Shown here: positions 1 through 7,926 of the stretch, piece after piece
Layout of the letters: the number at the start of each line of letters is the position of its first letter
Numbering within the stretch: the first letter of the stretch is position 1
NCBI GenBank assembly: GCA_019637315.1
Contig: JAHBVU010000023.1
Span: 1 to 49,609 of the forward strand
Source: Gemmatimonadales bacterium
GTDB taxonomy: Bacteria; Gemmatimonadota; Gemmatimonadetes; Gemmatimonadales; GWC2-71-9
DNA length: 49,609 nt
Reading direction: 5' to 3'
Made by a program: the position numbers and the translations under genes
The notes under the pieces: generated by a model
Database searches by the model: none
What the model was told of the DNA's origin: nothing
The model's input: the letters and a program-made list of their open reading frames with translations, nothing else

Positions 1-2
1 GT

Positions 3-383
3 GAATGGCTGCCCGGCTGGGTGGCGCGCGGCTGGAAGCGCAAAGCCGGTCCGATCGAGAATCTCGAGCTTTGGCGCTCGCTCCATTCGGCCCTGACGCT
101 GCACGACACGCAGCTGGTCTGGGTGCGGGGGCATGCGGGGCATCTCAAGAACGAATTCGTCAATGACCTGGCCATCCGGGCGGCCCGAGAGCAAATCGCC
201 ACCAAGGGCGCCGTCGAGTCGACCCTGCCCGAGTGGCTTGCTGCGCAACGCGAGAAAGGCCGCTACCTGGAGTCCGATCCGGACGCCTCGTACGCGGTGC
301 TGGAGCAGCGGGTGGCCGCGGGAGAACGGTTTGCCATGTCGTTGGACGAGCGCGCCGTGAGCGCGGCCGCAGGAGATCGGTGA
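3..383 (+). CDS. rnhA: Ribonuclease HI, 5'-truncated
   Basis: The frame is open from base 3, so the start and the first catalytic acidic residues lie outside the window. The visible part opens with EWLPGWVARGW and continues into WVRGHAGHLKN and VNDLA. These are the C-terminal RNase HI signatures carrying the catalytic His and the last catalytic Asp. RNase HI degrades the RNA strand of RNA-DNA hybrids in the cytoplasm. The protein runs about 60 residues beyond the usual end, with an acidic tail of no recognised function. Its TGA overlaps the ATG of the next gene (TGATG), which suggests translational coupling. Identity is secure; activity cannot be judged without the N-terminus. Confidence 0.85.
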   Translation, partial: EWLPGWVARGWKRKAGPIENLELWRSLHSALTLHDTQLVWVRGHAGHLKNEFVNDLAIRAAREQIATKGAVESTLPEWLAAQREKGRYLESDPDASYAVLEQRVAAGERFAMSLDERAVSAAAGDR

Positions 384-1231
384 TGCCCGACCTGGAACGC
401 TTCGTGAAGCGATTGCTGGAGACCCTCCGGGCCCGTCACCCCGCCGGCGCCCAGCGACCCTTCACCGTTGCCGAGCTGCGCGACGCCATCCTGCCGTATC
501 GGATGCATCGCTCGGCGCTCAAGCTGTCGAGCAACGAGGACTACGAGCTGCTGGTTCTCCGCCTGACCGCCGAGGAGGGCGGCTACGCGCGGACCACGCC
601 GCCGGATGCGGCAGAGCGGGCCCGTGAGGAGGTCGCGTCGCCGGTGCCGGACCTCGATCTGCTCGACCTGCTGGGAGACACCACACTCCAGCTGGCCCCG
701 GGCCTGACCGATCGACTCGCGGCCGCCGAGTCTGCGGAGCAAGCCCAGACGGCTGCTCGGGAGGCGCCGGTTACTGGGCTCGTGGCTCCGGTGGACTTCG
801 TCCGCTCGGCCGCCGAGGATGAAGTCCCGGTCGAACCTGCCGCCGATGCGGAGCGAGCTGAGCCCGCCAGTGCTGACTCGTCGGACCCCGCCGGCGACGA
901 GGAGGACGCCGAGAGCGACACTCTCGAGCTGTCTCTCGAAGGTCCCGTCGCGCCCGAGGCCACGGCTGCTGCGCCGGTTGCCGGCGTCAGGCCGCCACCC
1001 GAGCCGTTCGAGCCGCTGGCCGACAGCGTCTCAGTCGACGGCGTGACGGCCACCTCCTCCGGCGAACAGGTCTGCACCTCCTGTGAGACGGCCCTCCCGA
1101 CCGATCGACCGCTCGCGTTCTGTCCGTTCTGCGGTGAGCGCGTCGGGGTCCGCCGTTGCCGCCGCTGCGGCAGCGAGATGGAGCCGGAATGGCGATATTG
1201 CGGGGCATGTGGAGAGGCCCATGTCCGGTAA
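383..1231 (+). CDS. Zinc-ribbon protein of unknown function
   Basis: This 282-aa protein starts at the ATG overlapping the rnhA stop. An alternative start at 233 would lie deep inside rnhA and is rejected. Residues 1-85 form a compact, probably helical domain rich in Arg and Leu. The middle (about 85-225) is Ala/Pro/Glu-rich, of low complexity and probably disordered. The C-terminus has two zinc-ribbon modules with four CxxC pairs: CTSC, CPFC, CRRC and CGAC. Such double ribbons bind structural zinc and often serve in protein or nucleic-acid contacts. I recognise no catalytic domain. The stop lies inside the next coding sequence, so the two are probably co-translated. Confidence 0.7.
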   Translation: MPDLERFVKRLLETLRARHPAGAQRPFTVAELRDAILPYRMHRSALKLSSNEDYELLVLRLTAEEGGYARTTPPDAAERAREEVASPVPDLDLLDLLGDTTLQLAPGLTDRLAAAESAEQAQTAAREAPVTGLVAPVDFVRSAAEDEVPVEPAADAERAEPASADSSDPAGDEEDAESDTLELSLEGPVAPEATAAAPVAGVRPPPEPFEPLADSVSVDGVTATSSGEQVCTSCETALPTDRPLAFCPFCGERVGVRRCRRCGSEMEPEWRYCGACGEAHVR

Positions 1232-2114
1232 CCTGACCCCGGATCCGCGCGCCCCGGGCAACCGGGTTCCGGCAACCATCGATCGTGCCACGCTGGACAA
1301 GATCATTCAGCGGGCTGCCGAGTTGCAGACCGGCGAGCGAGAGGTGGGCGACCACCTCACGCCCGACGAAGTGCTGGCACTCGGCAAGGACGTCGGCATC
1401 CCGACCAAGTATCTCCAGCAGGCCATGCTGGAGCATCAGGCGGCAGCAACCGTGGCGCCCGATCAGTCGTTCACCGGTCGGCTGGTCGGTCCGGCCGACC
1501 TGCAGGCCCAGCGCGTGGTCCAAGGCGACTCCGCCGATGTGCTCGAGGCCTTGCTCCGCTGGATGGAAAAGAACGAGCTGATGGTGGTGCAGCGGCAGCA
1601 GGCGGGTTGGATCAGCTGGGAGCCGCTGCGCGGTATGCAAGCCGCGATTCGGCGGGGTGCGGCGTCGCTCGACACCAGCAAGCCCAAGTTCATGCTCTCG
1701 CGCGCCGAGGTCGTGGTGGCCACGGTGACCGGGCTGGAACGCGGCTACACCCATGTGACCCTGAGTGCCCGGCTGCGGTCGGTGCGGCGGGATCACGTCA
1801 TCGGTGCGTCGGTGGCGACCGGGTTGGGCATCGGCGGCACCGCGATCCTTGCGGCGCTGGGCGCGATGAGCCTGGTCGCGGCCCTGCCGGTCGGGCTTGG
1901 ACTCCTGATCAGCAGCGTCGTTGTACGCAGCTATCCGCCCATCGTGGAGCGGGTCCAGCTCGGCCTCGAGCGGGCCCTCGATTTCCTGGAGCGGGGCGGA
2001 GTCAAACCGGCGCACGAGCTGCCGAAGCGCGCCCCGGGAATCATGGACCTGCTGGCCAACGAGGTCAGGCGGGCATTGACGTCAGGTGAGCAACACAAGG
2101 ACAAACGGTCATGA
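1221..2114 (+). CDS. Predicted membrane protein of unknown function
   Basis: This 297-aa protein begins at ATG 1221, overlapping the previous gene by 11 bp; the frame stays open further upstream but only inside that gene. The N-terminal 70 residues (RATLDKIIQRAAELQTGE, then LTPDEVLALGKDVGIP) look helical and resemble small regulatory or cytosolic helical domains. Near residues 193-235 there is a long Gly/Ala/Val/Leu stretch that could form two membrane helices. A short basic tail follows. It has the look of a cytoplasmic domain tethered by a hairpin. The stop overlaps the ATG of the dehydrogenase gene (ATGA). Function unknown; the operon context suggests only co-expression. Confidence 0.65.
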   Translation: MSGNLTPDPRAPGNRVPATIDRATLDKIIQRAAELQTGEREVGDHLTPDEVLALGKDVGIPTKYLQQAMLEHQAAATVAPDQSFTGRLVGPADLQAQRVVQGDSADVLEALLRWMEKNELMVVQRQQAGWISWEPLRGMQAAIRRGAASLDTSKPKFMLSRAEVVVATVTGLERGYTHVTLSARLRSVRRDHVIGASVATGLGIGGTAILAALGAMSLVAALPVGLGLLISSVVVRSYPPIVERVQLGLERALDFLERGGVKPAHELPKRAPGIMDLLANEVRRALTSGEQHKDKRS

Positions 2115-3004
2115 GCGGTGTGAAGATCGAATCGGTCGGGGTGGTCGGCGGCGGCTTGATGGGCAGCGGGATTGCCCAGGTCTCGGCTGTTGCGGGCCTT
2201 CCGACCGTGATCCGGGATGTGGGCGAGGCGCAGCTCGCGAAGTCGCGCGCGGCCATCGAAGGGTCGCTTGCCAAGCTGGTCGAGAAAGGCAAAGTCTCGG
2301 CCGAGCAGCGCGACGGCGCTCTGGGCCGCCTTCGCTTCACCACCGATCTCGATGCCGTTGCCGGCAACGACCTCGTGATCGAGGCGATCTTCGAGGATCT
2401 CGAGGTCAAGAACGCGCTCTGGCGTGATCTCGACGGACGGGCGCCGGCCACGTCGATCTTCGCGACCAACACCTCGAGTCTCACGGTTGCGGCCATGGCG
2501 GCCGTTACCAAGCGTCCGACCCAGTTCGTCGGCCTTCACTTCTTCAGCCCGGTGCCGCTGATGGCGCTGGTCGAAGTCGTTCGGACGGTCACGACCTCGC
2601 CGGCTGTTTTCGATGCGGCGTTTGCCTGGGCCCGCCGGATCGGGAAAGAGCCGATTGCTGCGAAAGACAGCGCCGGCTTCGTCGTCAATCTGCTGCTGAT
2701 TCCCTACATGCTCGATGCGGTGCGGGCCCTGGAGCACGGCGTGGCGTCGGTCGAGGATCTCGACAAGGCCATGAAGCTCGGCTGCAACCACCCGATGGGT
2801 CCGCTGACCCTGGCCGACTTTACCGGGCTCGACGTCTGCTACAACGCGGCAGAGATTCTCTTCAAGGAGTTCCGCGAAACCCGCTATGCTCCGCCGCCGC
2901 TCCTCAAGCGCCTGGTGCTGCTCGGTCACCTCGGTCGTAAGACGGGGCGCGGCTTCTACGATTACTCCGTCAACCCGCCGGCGCCGGCGAACCTCGGTAT
3001 CTGA
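2111..3004 (+). CDS. hbd: 3-hydroxyacyl-CoA (3-hydroxybutyryl-CoA) dehydrogenase
   Basis: This 297-aa NAD(P)-dependent enzyme interconverts 3-hydroxyacyl-CoA and 3-oxoacyl-CoA in fatty-acid or butyrate/PHB metabolism. The N-terminal Rossmann fold shows VVGGGLMGSGIAQ at 11-23. NTSSL (120-124) and GLHFFSPVPLM (141-151, with probable catalytic His143) are family hallmarks, as is DSAGFVVN (186-193) at the start of the helical C-terminal dimerisation domain. HPMGPLTLADFTGLD and GRKTGRGFYDY complete the match. Length equals the usual stand-alone enzyme. Start and stop both overlap their neighbours (ATGA and TGATG), so it sits inside a coupled operon with apparently unrelated proteins. Substrate chain length cannot be told. 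Confidence 0.92.
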   Translation: MSGVKIESVGVVGGGLMGSGIAQVSAVAGLPTVIRDVGEAQLAKSRAAIEGSLAKLVEKGKVSAEQRDGALGRLRFTTDLDAVAGNDLVIEAIFEDLEVKNALWRDLDGRAPATSIFATNTSSLTVAAMAAVTKRPTQFVGLHFFSPVPLMALVEVVRTVTTSPAVFDAAFAWARRIGKEPIAAKDSAGFVVNLLLIPYMLDAVRALEHGVASVEDLDKAMKLGCNHPMGPLTLADFTGLDVCYNAAEILFKEFRETRYAPPPLLKRLVLLGHLGRKTGRGFYDYSVNPPAPANLGI

Positions 3005-3669
3005 TGCGGCCGAGGCTGGCGGTGGCGCTGCTGGTGGCGGCCGGGGTGGCAGTCGGTTGCCGCGCAACGACGGGGCGACCCTACTTCGATCCGTTTCCCG
3101 AGGCCGAGCATGTCGAGATCGGGTTCGGGTTGATCGACCGCACCGCGACCGTGATGCAGATTACCGACACGGTGCTCGCCTACCTGGAGGCGGACAGCAT
3201 TCCCTTTGCCAAGGTGCGCCGGTTCGACGGCTATCTCGAATCGGCCTGGCTCGATGCAGAAACGCTGCGTCCGGTCGGTCGCCGCCCGCTGGGCAGCAAC
3301 ACGGTCCGGGTCCGGGTCTGGATCAACCCAACCATGCCGGGCTACGCCCAGGTCGAGGCCGAGACGAGCTACAACACCATGGCCGATCCGTCGCGCCCGT
3401 CCCGCGAGCTCGAAGCGCCGGTCGACCTGATTCATCCGGTCAACCGCCGGGTTGGCGAAGTGCTCAAGCGGCTCAGCGCGCGGTACGGCGCGCCGACCGA
3501 CTCGGTCGCCACGCCGCCACCCGGCACGCCGTCTCCAGGCGCGCAGCCGCCCGCGCGGCCCGACACCGCTGCGCGCGATACCACCGCTCGGCCCGCACCG
3601 GCGCCGGACTCGGCAGGATCGGAGGCGACCCGTCGCCTCGCTCCGCTGACGTTGCATCCCCACGTCTGA
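3004..3669 (+). CDS. Hypothetical lipoprotein with Pro/Ala-rich tail
   Basis: This 221-aa protein has a signal peptide ending in a lipobox (VAVGC, Cys19), so it is predicted to be lipidated and membrane-anchored facing the periplasm. Residues 30-165 look folded, with alternating beta-type segments. From about 170 the chain is Pro/Ala/Thr/Asp-rich and repetitive (ARPDTAARDTTARPAPAPD), probably disordered. Its ATG overlaps the TGA of the dehydrogenase. The FAD-linked oxidase starts 7 bp after its stop, so it is probably transcribed with both. I recognise no family. Confidence 0.65.
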   Translation: MRPRLAVALLVAAGVAVGCRATTGRPYFDPFPEAEHVEIGFGLIDRTATVMQITDTVLAYLEADSIPFAKVRRFDGYLESAWLDAETLRPVGRRPLGSNTVRVRVWINPTMPGYAQVEAETSYNTMADPSRPSRELEAPVDLIHPVNRRVGEVLKRLSARYGAPTDSVATPPPGTPSPGAQPPARPDTAARDTTARPAPAPDSAGSEATRRLAPLTLHPHV

Positions 3670-3676
3670 CCTCAGC

Positions 3677-5323
3677 GTGGATACTCCGACCTTTACTGGC
3701 ATCTGGCGCACCGACGACCGCGCCCGGGCTGCCTACTCCGAGGGCGCCGGGATCTATCGCGTCATTCCCCACGCCGTTGCCGTGCCTTCGACGACGGCAG
3801 CGCTGATCGACCTGGTCCGCTGGGCCAGCGAGCACGGCGTGCCGCTGGTGCCGCGCGGCGCCGGGAGCGGAATGTCCGGCGGAAACGTTGGCTCCGGTGT
3901 TGCGCTCGACCTGACCGCGCTCGATGGCGCGCCGATCAGCGTCGATCCGGTCCGCTGCCTCGCGACCACCGGAGCGGCGGTGCGGCTCGGCGACCTGCGC
4001 GAAGCGGCGGCCCGGCATGGGCTGCGCATGCCGGTCGATCCTTCCAGCGAGCGCTGGGTCACCGCCGGCGGTGCGATCGGCACCAACGCCGCCGGTAGCC
4101 GGACGGTCAAGTACGGCCCGGTCCGCCGCTGGGTTCAGGGCCTCACGCTGGTCACGGCCGACGGTGATACTCTCGAGCTGGAGCGTGGCAACCCGGCCCC
4201 CCGGTGCGCGCTGGTCGAGCGGATCGATGGGATGCTGGCCGATACGCTCCGCCTGGCCCGCTGGCGGGTTGCCTCGAGCTTTCCCAAGGTGCGCAAGAAC
4301 ACCGCCGGGTATGGCCTCGACTCGTTTCTCGAGTCCGGCGACCTGCTCGACCTGATCATCGGCGCCGAAGGCACCCTGGGTATCGTCACCGAAGTCGTCT
4401 GGCGCCTCGAGCCGATTCCTCCGCATCGAGTCGGGCTCCGGGCGGCGTTGCGCGATCCTCGGCGGATTTCCCACACCATTCCGGCGCTGCTGGAGCTGGC
4501 GCCGAGCCGACTCGAGTTTCTCGACGGCACCTTCATTCGCTTTGTCGACGATGCGATTCGTGCGGTGCCCCGCGGTGACCGGCTGGCCGGCGCCGCCGCG
4601 ATCTTCATGGTCGAGTTCGAGGGCAGCGATGCCGCGACGCTCGCCGGCGATCTCGAGCGGGCGGTCGGCATCCTGCGGCCCGAGAGCCTCGAGGTCGCGG
4701 TGGGCGAAGATGACGCGGAGGTCGAGTCGCTCTGGTCGATTCGGCATGCGGCCAGTCCCAAGCTGGCCTCGCTCGGTGAGCAATTCCGGACCATGCAAGT
4801 CATCGAGGACGGCTGCGTTCCGGTAGCTCGCCTGGGCGAGTACCTCGAGGCGGTCGCGGCCATTGCGATCCGGCGCGAAGTACCGGTGGTGCTTTTTGGT
4901 CATGCCGGTGACGGCAACGTGCACGCCAACCTGCTGCCCGATGTGACCAAGGACGGCTGGGAGCAGCGGGTCCGCGCCGTCTACGACGACGTGATGCAGC
5001 TCGTGGTGGCGCTGGGCGGGAGCCCGAGCGGCGAGCACGGCGACGGCCGCCTCCGCGCCGGTCTGACCGAGCGCGTCTATGGCTTCGAGGTCAGCCAGAT
5101 CTTCCGGCAGATCAAGCGGGCCTTCGATCCGGTGGGTATCCTCAACCCGGGCATCAAGCTTGGCGACGGCATCGACCCGCTGCAATCGCTCAAAGTCGGC
5201 AGCTCCGCAGCTCCGATTCCCAGCGATGTCGAGGCGGGTTTGCGTCGCCTCGAACGGCAGGCGGGGTACTCCTGCTCCCGCCTGGCGCTGGCCGACGACC
5301 CGTTGGGCGTACCGTTGAGCTGA
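3677..5323 (+). CDS. FAD-binding oxidase, GlcD/D-lactate dehydrogenase type
   Basis: This 548-aa protein starts at GTG 3677. Residues about 30-215 form a PCMH-type FAD domain with PLVPRGAGSGMSGG, TAGGAIGTNAAGS, KNTAGYGL and IIGAEGTLGIVTEV. The C-terminal half is the FAD-linked oxidase cap, with GHAGDGNVHANL, SGEHGDGRLR and FDPVGILNPG. These carry the His/Asp/Glu residues used for substrate and metal binding in 2-hydroxyacid dehydrogenases. The likely reaction is oxidation of a D-2-hydroxyacid (lactate, glycolate or similar) with electrons passed to quinone or cytochrome. A 35-residue tail containing a lone Cys is extra. No Fe-S partner (GlcF) gene is adjacent, so the electron acceptor is open. 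Confidence 0.87.
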   Translation: MDTPTFTGIWRTDDRARAAYSEGAGIYRVIPHAVAVPSTTAALIDLVRWASEHGVPLVPRGAGSGMSGGNVGSGVALDLTALDGAPISVDPVRCLATTGAAVRLGDLREAAARHGLRMPVDPSSERWVTAGGAIGTNAAGSRTVKYGPVRRWVQGLTLVTADGDTLELERGNPAPRCALVERIDGMLADTLRLARWRVASSFPKVRKNTAGYGLDSFLESGDLLDLIIGAEGTLGIVTEVVWRLEPIPPHRVGLRAALRDPRRISHTIPALLELAPSRLEFLDGTFIRFVDDAIRAVPRGDRLAGAAAIFMVEFEGSDAATLAGDLERAVGILRPESLEVAVGEDDAEVESLWSIRHAASPKLASLGEQFRTMQVIEDGCVPVARLGEYLEAVAAIAIRREVPVVLFGHAGDGNVHANLLPDVTKDGWEQRVRAVYDDVMQLVVALGGSPSGEHGDGRLRAGLTERVYGFEVSQIFRQIKRAFDPVGILNPGIKLGDGIDPLQSLKVGSSAAPIPSDVEAGLRRLERQAGYSCSRLALADDPLGVPLS

Positions 5324-5355
5324 ATCCCGATCCCGTAAGAGCTTTCGTCACAATA

Positions 5356-5373
5356 CCGAGGGGCGAACCTCGG
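5356..5373 (+). terminator. Hairpin after the FAD oxidase gene
   Basis: CCGAGG and CCTCGG flank a 6-nt loop (GGCGAA), 32 nt after the oxidase stop. There is no U-run, so it is at best a weak or factor-dependent terminator. Confidence 0.35.
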
Positions 5374-5385
5374 GCTTGGCAGGGA

Positions 5386-5414
5386 TTGCGTCAAATCATG
5401 ACCGACTTTATCGT
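5386..5414 (+). promoter_or_regulatory. Possible sigma-70 promoter for the FecA-like receptor
   Basis: TTGCGT and TATCGT are separated by 17 bp. They lie in the AT-rich part of the intergenic region, about 100 bp before the chosen ATG at 5518. The Fur-like palindrome lies 20-37 bp downstream of the -10, where a bound repressor would block transcription. Both hexamers are imperfect. Confidence 0.35.
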
Positions 5415-5434
5415 ATATAGATTCTCGCAAGAGA

Positions 5435-5451
5435 ATGAAATCCGTTTTCAT
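5435..5451. promoter_or_regulatory. Fur-like palindrome upstream of TonB receptor
   Basis: A perfect inverted repeat (ATGAAA-N5-TTTCAT) sits in the only AT-rich stretch between the oxidase and receptor genes. Its base composition and half-site (GAATGAAA) resemble Fur boxes. An iron-uptake-type receptor starting 66 bp downstream makes iron-dependent repression a reasonable inference. Confidence 0.45.
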
Positions 5452-5517
5452 CTACAAAACCCTATTCGAGTGGCATGTCGGCAGACGCGCCATCGATTCC
5501 GCAGGAGCAGCAACGCA

Positions 5518-7743
5518 ATGATCAACCCTGGCAGGATCCGCGCGGGCGCCGTCGCCTTTGCATTCAGTCTGACCCTCGCCTCACAGGTACTCGCGCAGAG
5601 CGAGCCGGCCAAGAGCAGGGATACGACCAGAACCACAGACCTGCAGGACGTCGTCGTCATCGGAACCCGGGAGCAGGCGCGCCTCGCGACCGGCTCAGCC
5701 TATGTCATCCGGTCCGAAGAGCTGCGGCAGTTCGAGTTCACCAACGTGCACAGCATTCTGCGCAGCGTACCTGGCGTCTACCTCCGCGAAGAAGACGGCC
5801 TGGGCACCTTTCCTCGGATCGGCATTCGGGCCTCGTCCTCGGGGCGAAGCGATCGGATCTCGATTCTGGAAGACGGCATTCCCGCCGCCATGGCACCCTA
5901 CGCCAACACCTCGGCCTACTATTTCCCGGCCGTCGGTCGCATGAGCAGTGTCGAAGTGCTGAAGGGGCCTGAGATTCTGCGGTACGGGCCGCAGACGACC
6001 TCCGGCGCGATCAATCTGCTGTCGACCCCGATTCCCGAGAGCCCAACCGGGTTCGTCAACGTCGAACTCGGCGCCTGGGACACCCGCAAGGTCCACACCT
6101 GGGCCGGCGGAACCTTGGGCCAGTTCGGTTTCCTCGTCGAAGCCTATCCGCACCGCACCGACGGATTCCAGCGGATCGATCGATCGACCCGAACGGCCGG
6201 CAACGACATCGCGGACTATCTGCTCAAACTGCGATGGAAGAGTGACGCCGCCGCGTCGGTTCAGCAGCAGCTCGATCTCAAGCTCCTGCACGGCACGGAG
6301 TACGCCGACGTCTCCTATCTTGGCCTGACCGACGCCGACTTCCGTCGGAATCCGGATCGCCGCTATGGCTTGAGCGAGCTCGAGCGGATGAACCGCGGCA
6401 GGAAGTCGGCGAGTCTCCAGTATCGGATCGGCTTTGCACCCGGGATTACGCTGGTCACGACTGGTTACTACACCGATACCCACCGCGACTATACTCGGCT
6501 CAATCAGATCAACGGCGTCGGTATCGGCGGGTCCGGGGTGACCTCGCAGATCAACAACGGCGGCGCCAACGCCGCGCTGCTGCAAGGCATCCTCGACGGT
6601 ACCGCGAACACCACCCACGCCAACGGCGTGCGTTACGGCAACAACTACCAGAACTTCATTGCCAAAGGAGTTCAGCTCGAGGCCCGAACCGCCTTTACCA
6701 CGGGCACGGTTGCCCACGAGCTGGTCGGCGGCATCCGGCGGCACGAGGACGAAAGTCGCAACACGGCAACCGAAACCAATCTGATCTACGACCAGGTCAA
6801 CGGCAGCCTCGTGTTCCGCGGGGCGGCGACTGCCACGCCTAACGAGGGGTATGCCAAGGCAACCGCCTTCTGGTTGGCGGATCGGATTCGGATTGGCGAC
6901 CTCGCCCTGCTGCCGCTGCTGCGCCACGAGCGAATCAGCAGCCGCGCCGATGTTGCGGTTCCGACCAGCGCCAGGAATCGACTCGAGAAGACGACGCTCG
7001 GGCTCGGCGTCAACTACGAAATCGGCCCGCAATGGACGGTCCTGGCCGGTGTGCATCAGGGCTTTGCGCCTCCCGGATCGGGAGCCATCGAAGGCAGTCG
7101 CGGCGAGGAAAGCACCAACTTCGAAGGCGGCTTCCGCTTTCGACGGGCGGCGTACGGTCTCGACCTGATCGGCTTCTACAGCGATTACGACAACGCGCTG
7201 CGCAACTGCCTCGTCGCAAACCCCTGCGCAGATGGCGCGATCCTGGGCGTGCAGCAGGACGGTGCCAAGCAGGTGTATGGCGTCGAGCTGGGTTTCTCGG
7301 GTAACTTGGTCGACCGGAACGAATGGCGGCTCCCGGTCCGCTTGGCATATACCTACACCGAGGGCAAGTACACCCGCGGTGCCGATGTGGCCAACGGGGT
7401 GCAGCAGGGCGACGTGCTCGACTATACCCCGAAGCACATCGGCAGACTGGTTGCCGGTGTCGAACATAGCGCCGGCCTCGCCCTGAACCTGGGCCTCAAC
7501 TACGCGGGCAGCACCTGCACCACGACGACCTGCGAGCGGCCGGGAGTGGACAGTCGGTTCCTGGTGACCGAGTCACTGGTCACGCTCGATCTGTCGGCCT
7601 CGTATGCGTTGACGTCGTCGATCGATCTCTACGCCCGCGGGGAAAATCTGCTCGATGAGCGGCGTATCTCGCATCGGGGGTCCGATGGCGCTCGGGGAAA
7701 TCCGGGCCGCTACTTCGGCACCGGATTGCGGGTGCACTTCTAA
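5518..7743 (+). CDS. TonB-dependent receptor, FecA-like
   Basis: This 741-aa outer-membrane receptor for a high-affinity substrate, probably a ferric chelate, would be energised by TonB-ExbBD. I start at ATG 5518, which gives a clean signal peptide (AGAVAFAFSLTLASQVLAQ). An upstream TTG at 5386 would add 44 unsuited residues. The plug domain follows a TonB-box-like segment (DVVVIGTRE) and contains RSVPGVYLREEDGLG, RIGIRASSSGRSDRISILEDGIP and the alternation ending in EILRYGPQTTSGAINLL. This pattern matches FecA-type ferric-dicitrate receptors. A 22-strand barrel follows, ending in the normal terminal Phe (GLRVHF). No FecIR-type signalling genes are adjacent. The Fur-like site upstream supports iron; other siderophores are possible. 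Confidence 0.88.
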   Translation: MINPGRIRAGAVAFAFSLTLASQVLAQSEPAKSRDTTRTTDLQDVVVIGTREQARLATGSAYVIRSEELRQFEFTNVHSILRSVPGVYLREEDGLGTFPRIGIRASSSGRSDRISILEDGIPAAMAPYANTSAYYFPAVGRMSSVEVLKGPEILRYGPQTTSGAINLLSTPIPESPTGFVNVELGAWDTRKVHTWAGGTLGQFGFLVEAYPHRTDGFQRIDRSTRTAGNDIADYLLKLRWKSDAAASVQQQLDLKLLHGTEYADVSYLGLTDADFRRNPDRRYGLSELERMNRGRKSASLQYRIGFAPGITLVTTGYYTDTHRDYTRLNQINGVGIGGSGVTSQINNGGANAALLQGILDGTANTTHANGVRYGNNYQNFIAKGVQLEARTAFTTGTVAHELVGGIRRHEDESRNTATETNLIYDQVNGSLVFRGAATATPNEGYAKATAFWLADRIRIGDLALLPLLRHERISSRADVAVPTSARNRLEKTTLGLGVNYEIGPQWTVLAGVHQGFAPPGSGAIEGSRGEESTNFEGGFRFRRAAYGLDLIGFYSDYDNALRNCLVANPCADGAILGVQQDGAKQVYGVELGFSGNLVDRNEWRLPVRLAYTYTEGKYTRGADVANGVQQGDVLDYTPKHIGRLVAGVEHSAGLALNLGLNYAGSTCTTTTCERPGVDSRFLVTESLVTLDLSASYALTSSIDLYARGENLLDERRISHRGSDGARGNPGRYFGTGLRVHF

Positions 7744-7756
7744 GCGCAGCACAGCA

Positions 7757-7783
7757 CTCTCGCGCCCCGGTTGGGCGTGAGGG
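7757..7783 (+). terminator. Hairpin after the FecA-like receptor
   Basis: An 11-bp stem with two G-U pairs surrounds a 5-nt loop, starting 14 nt after the receptor stop. The core is CGCCC/GGGCG. No T-run follows, so termination is likely but not certain. Confidence 0.45.
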
Positions 7784-7854
7784 TGCCGCCCCCCTCGAGG
7801 CTCGGGAAGTCATCGCCCCTCCGCAGGGCTCATACCGGCTGTAGATTTGCCTTG

Positions 7855-7868
7855 CCCCGGGCCCGGGG
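7855..7868. repeat. Perfect 14-bp GC palindrome before the amidohydrolase gene
   Basis: CCCCGGGCCCGGGG is fully self-complementary and lies 59 bp before the chosen ATG at 7927. It could be an operator or a chance product of high GC. The rest of 7744-7926 shows no clear promoter. Confidence 0.3.
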
Positions 7869-7926
7869 AGATTGCGTCCCGTGCCGTTTGTCACCCGCCC
7901 TGCTGTCCCATGCGGAGCTTGAGCCG

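Noticed and set aside
3473-5185. Antisense open frame of 570 codons opposite the FAD-linked oxidase
   Set aside because: Composition is that of a shadow frame, and the sense protein has unmistakable family motifs along the whole length.
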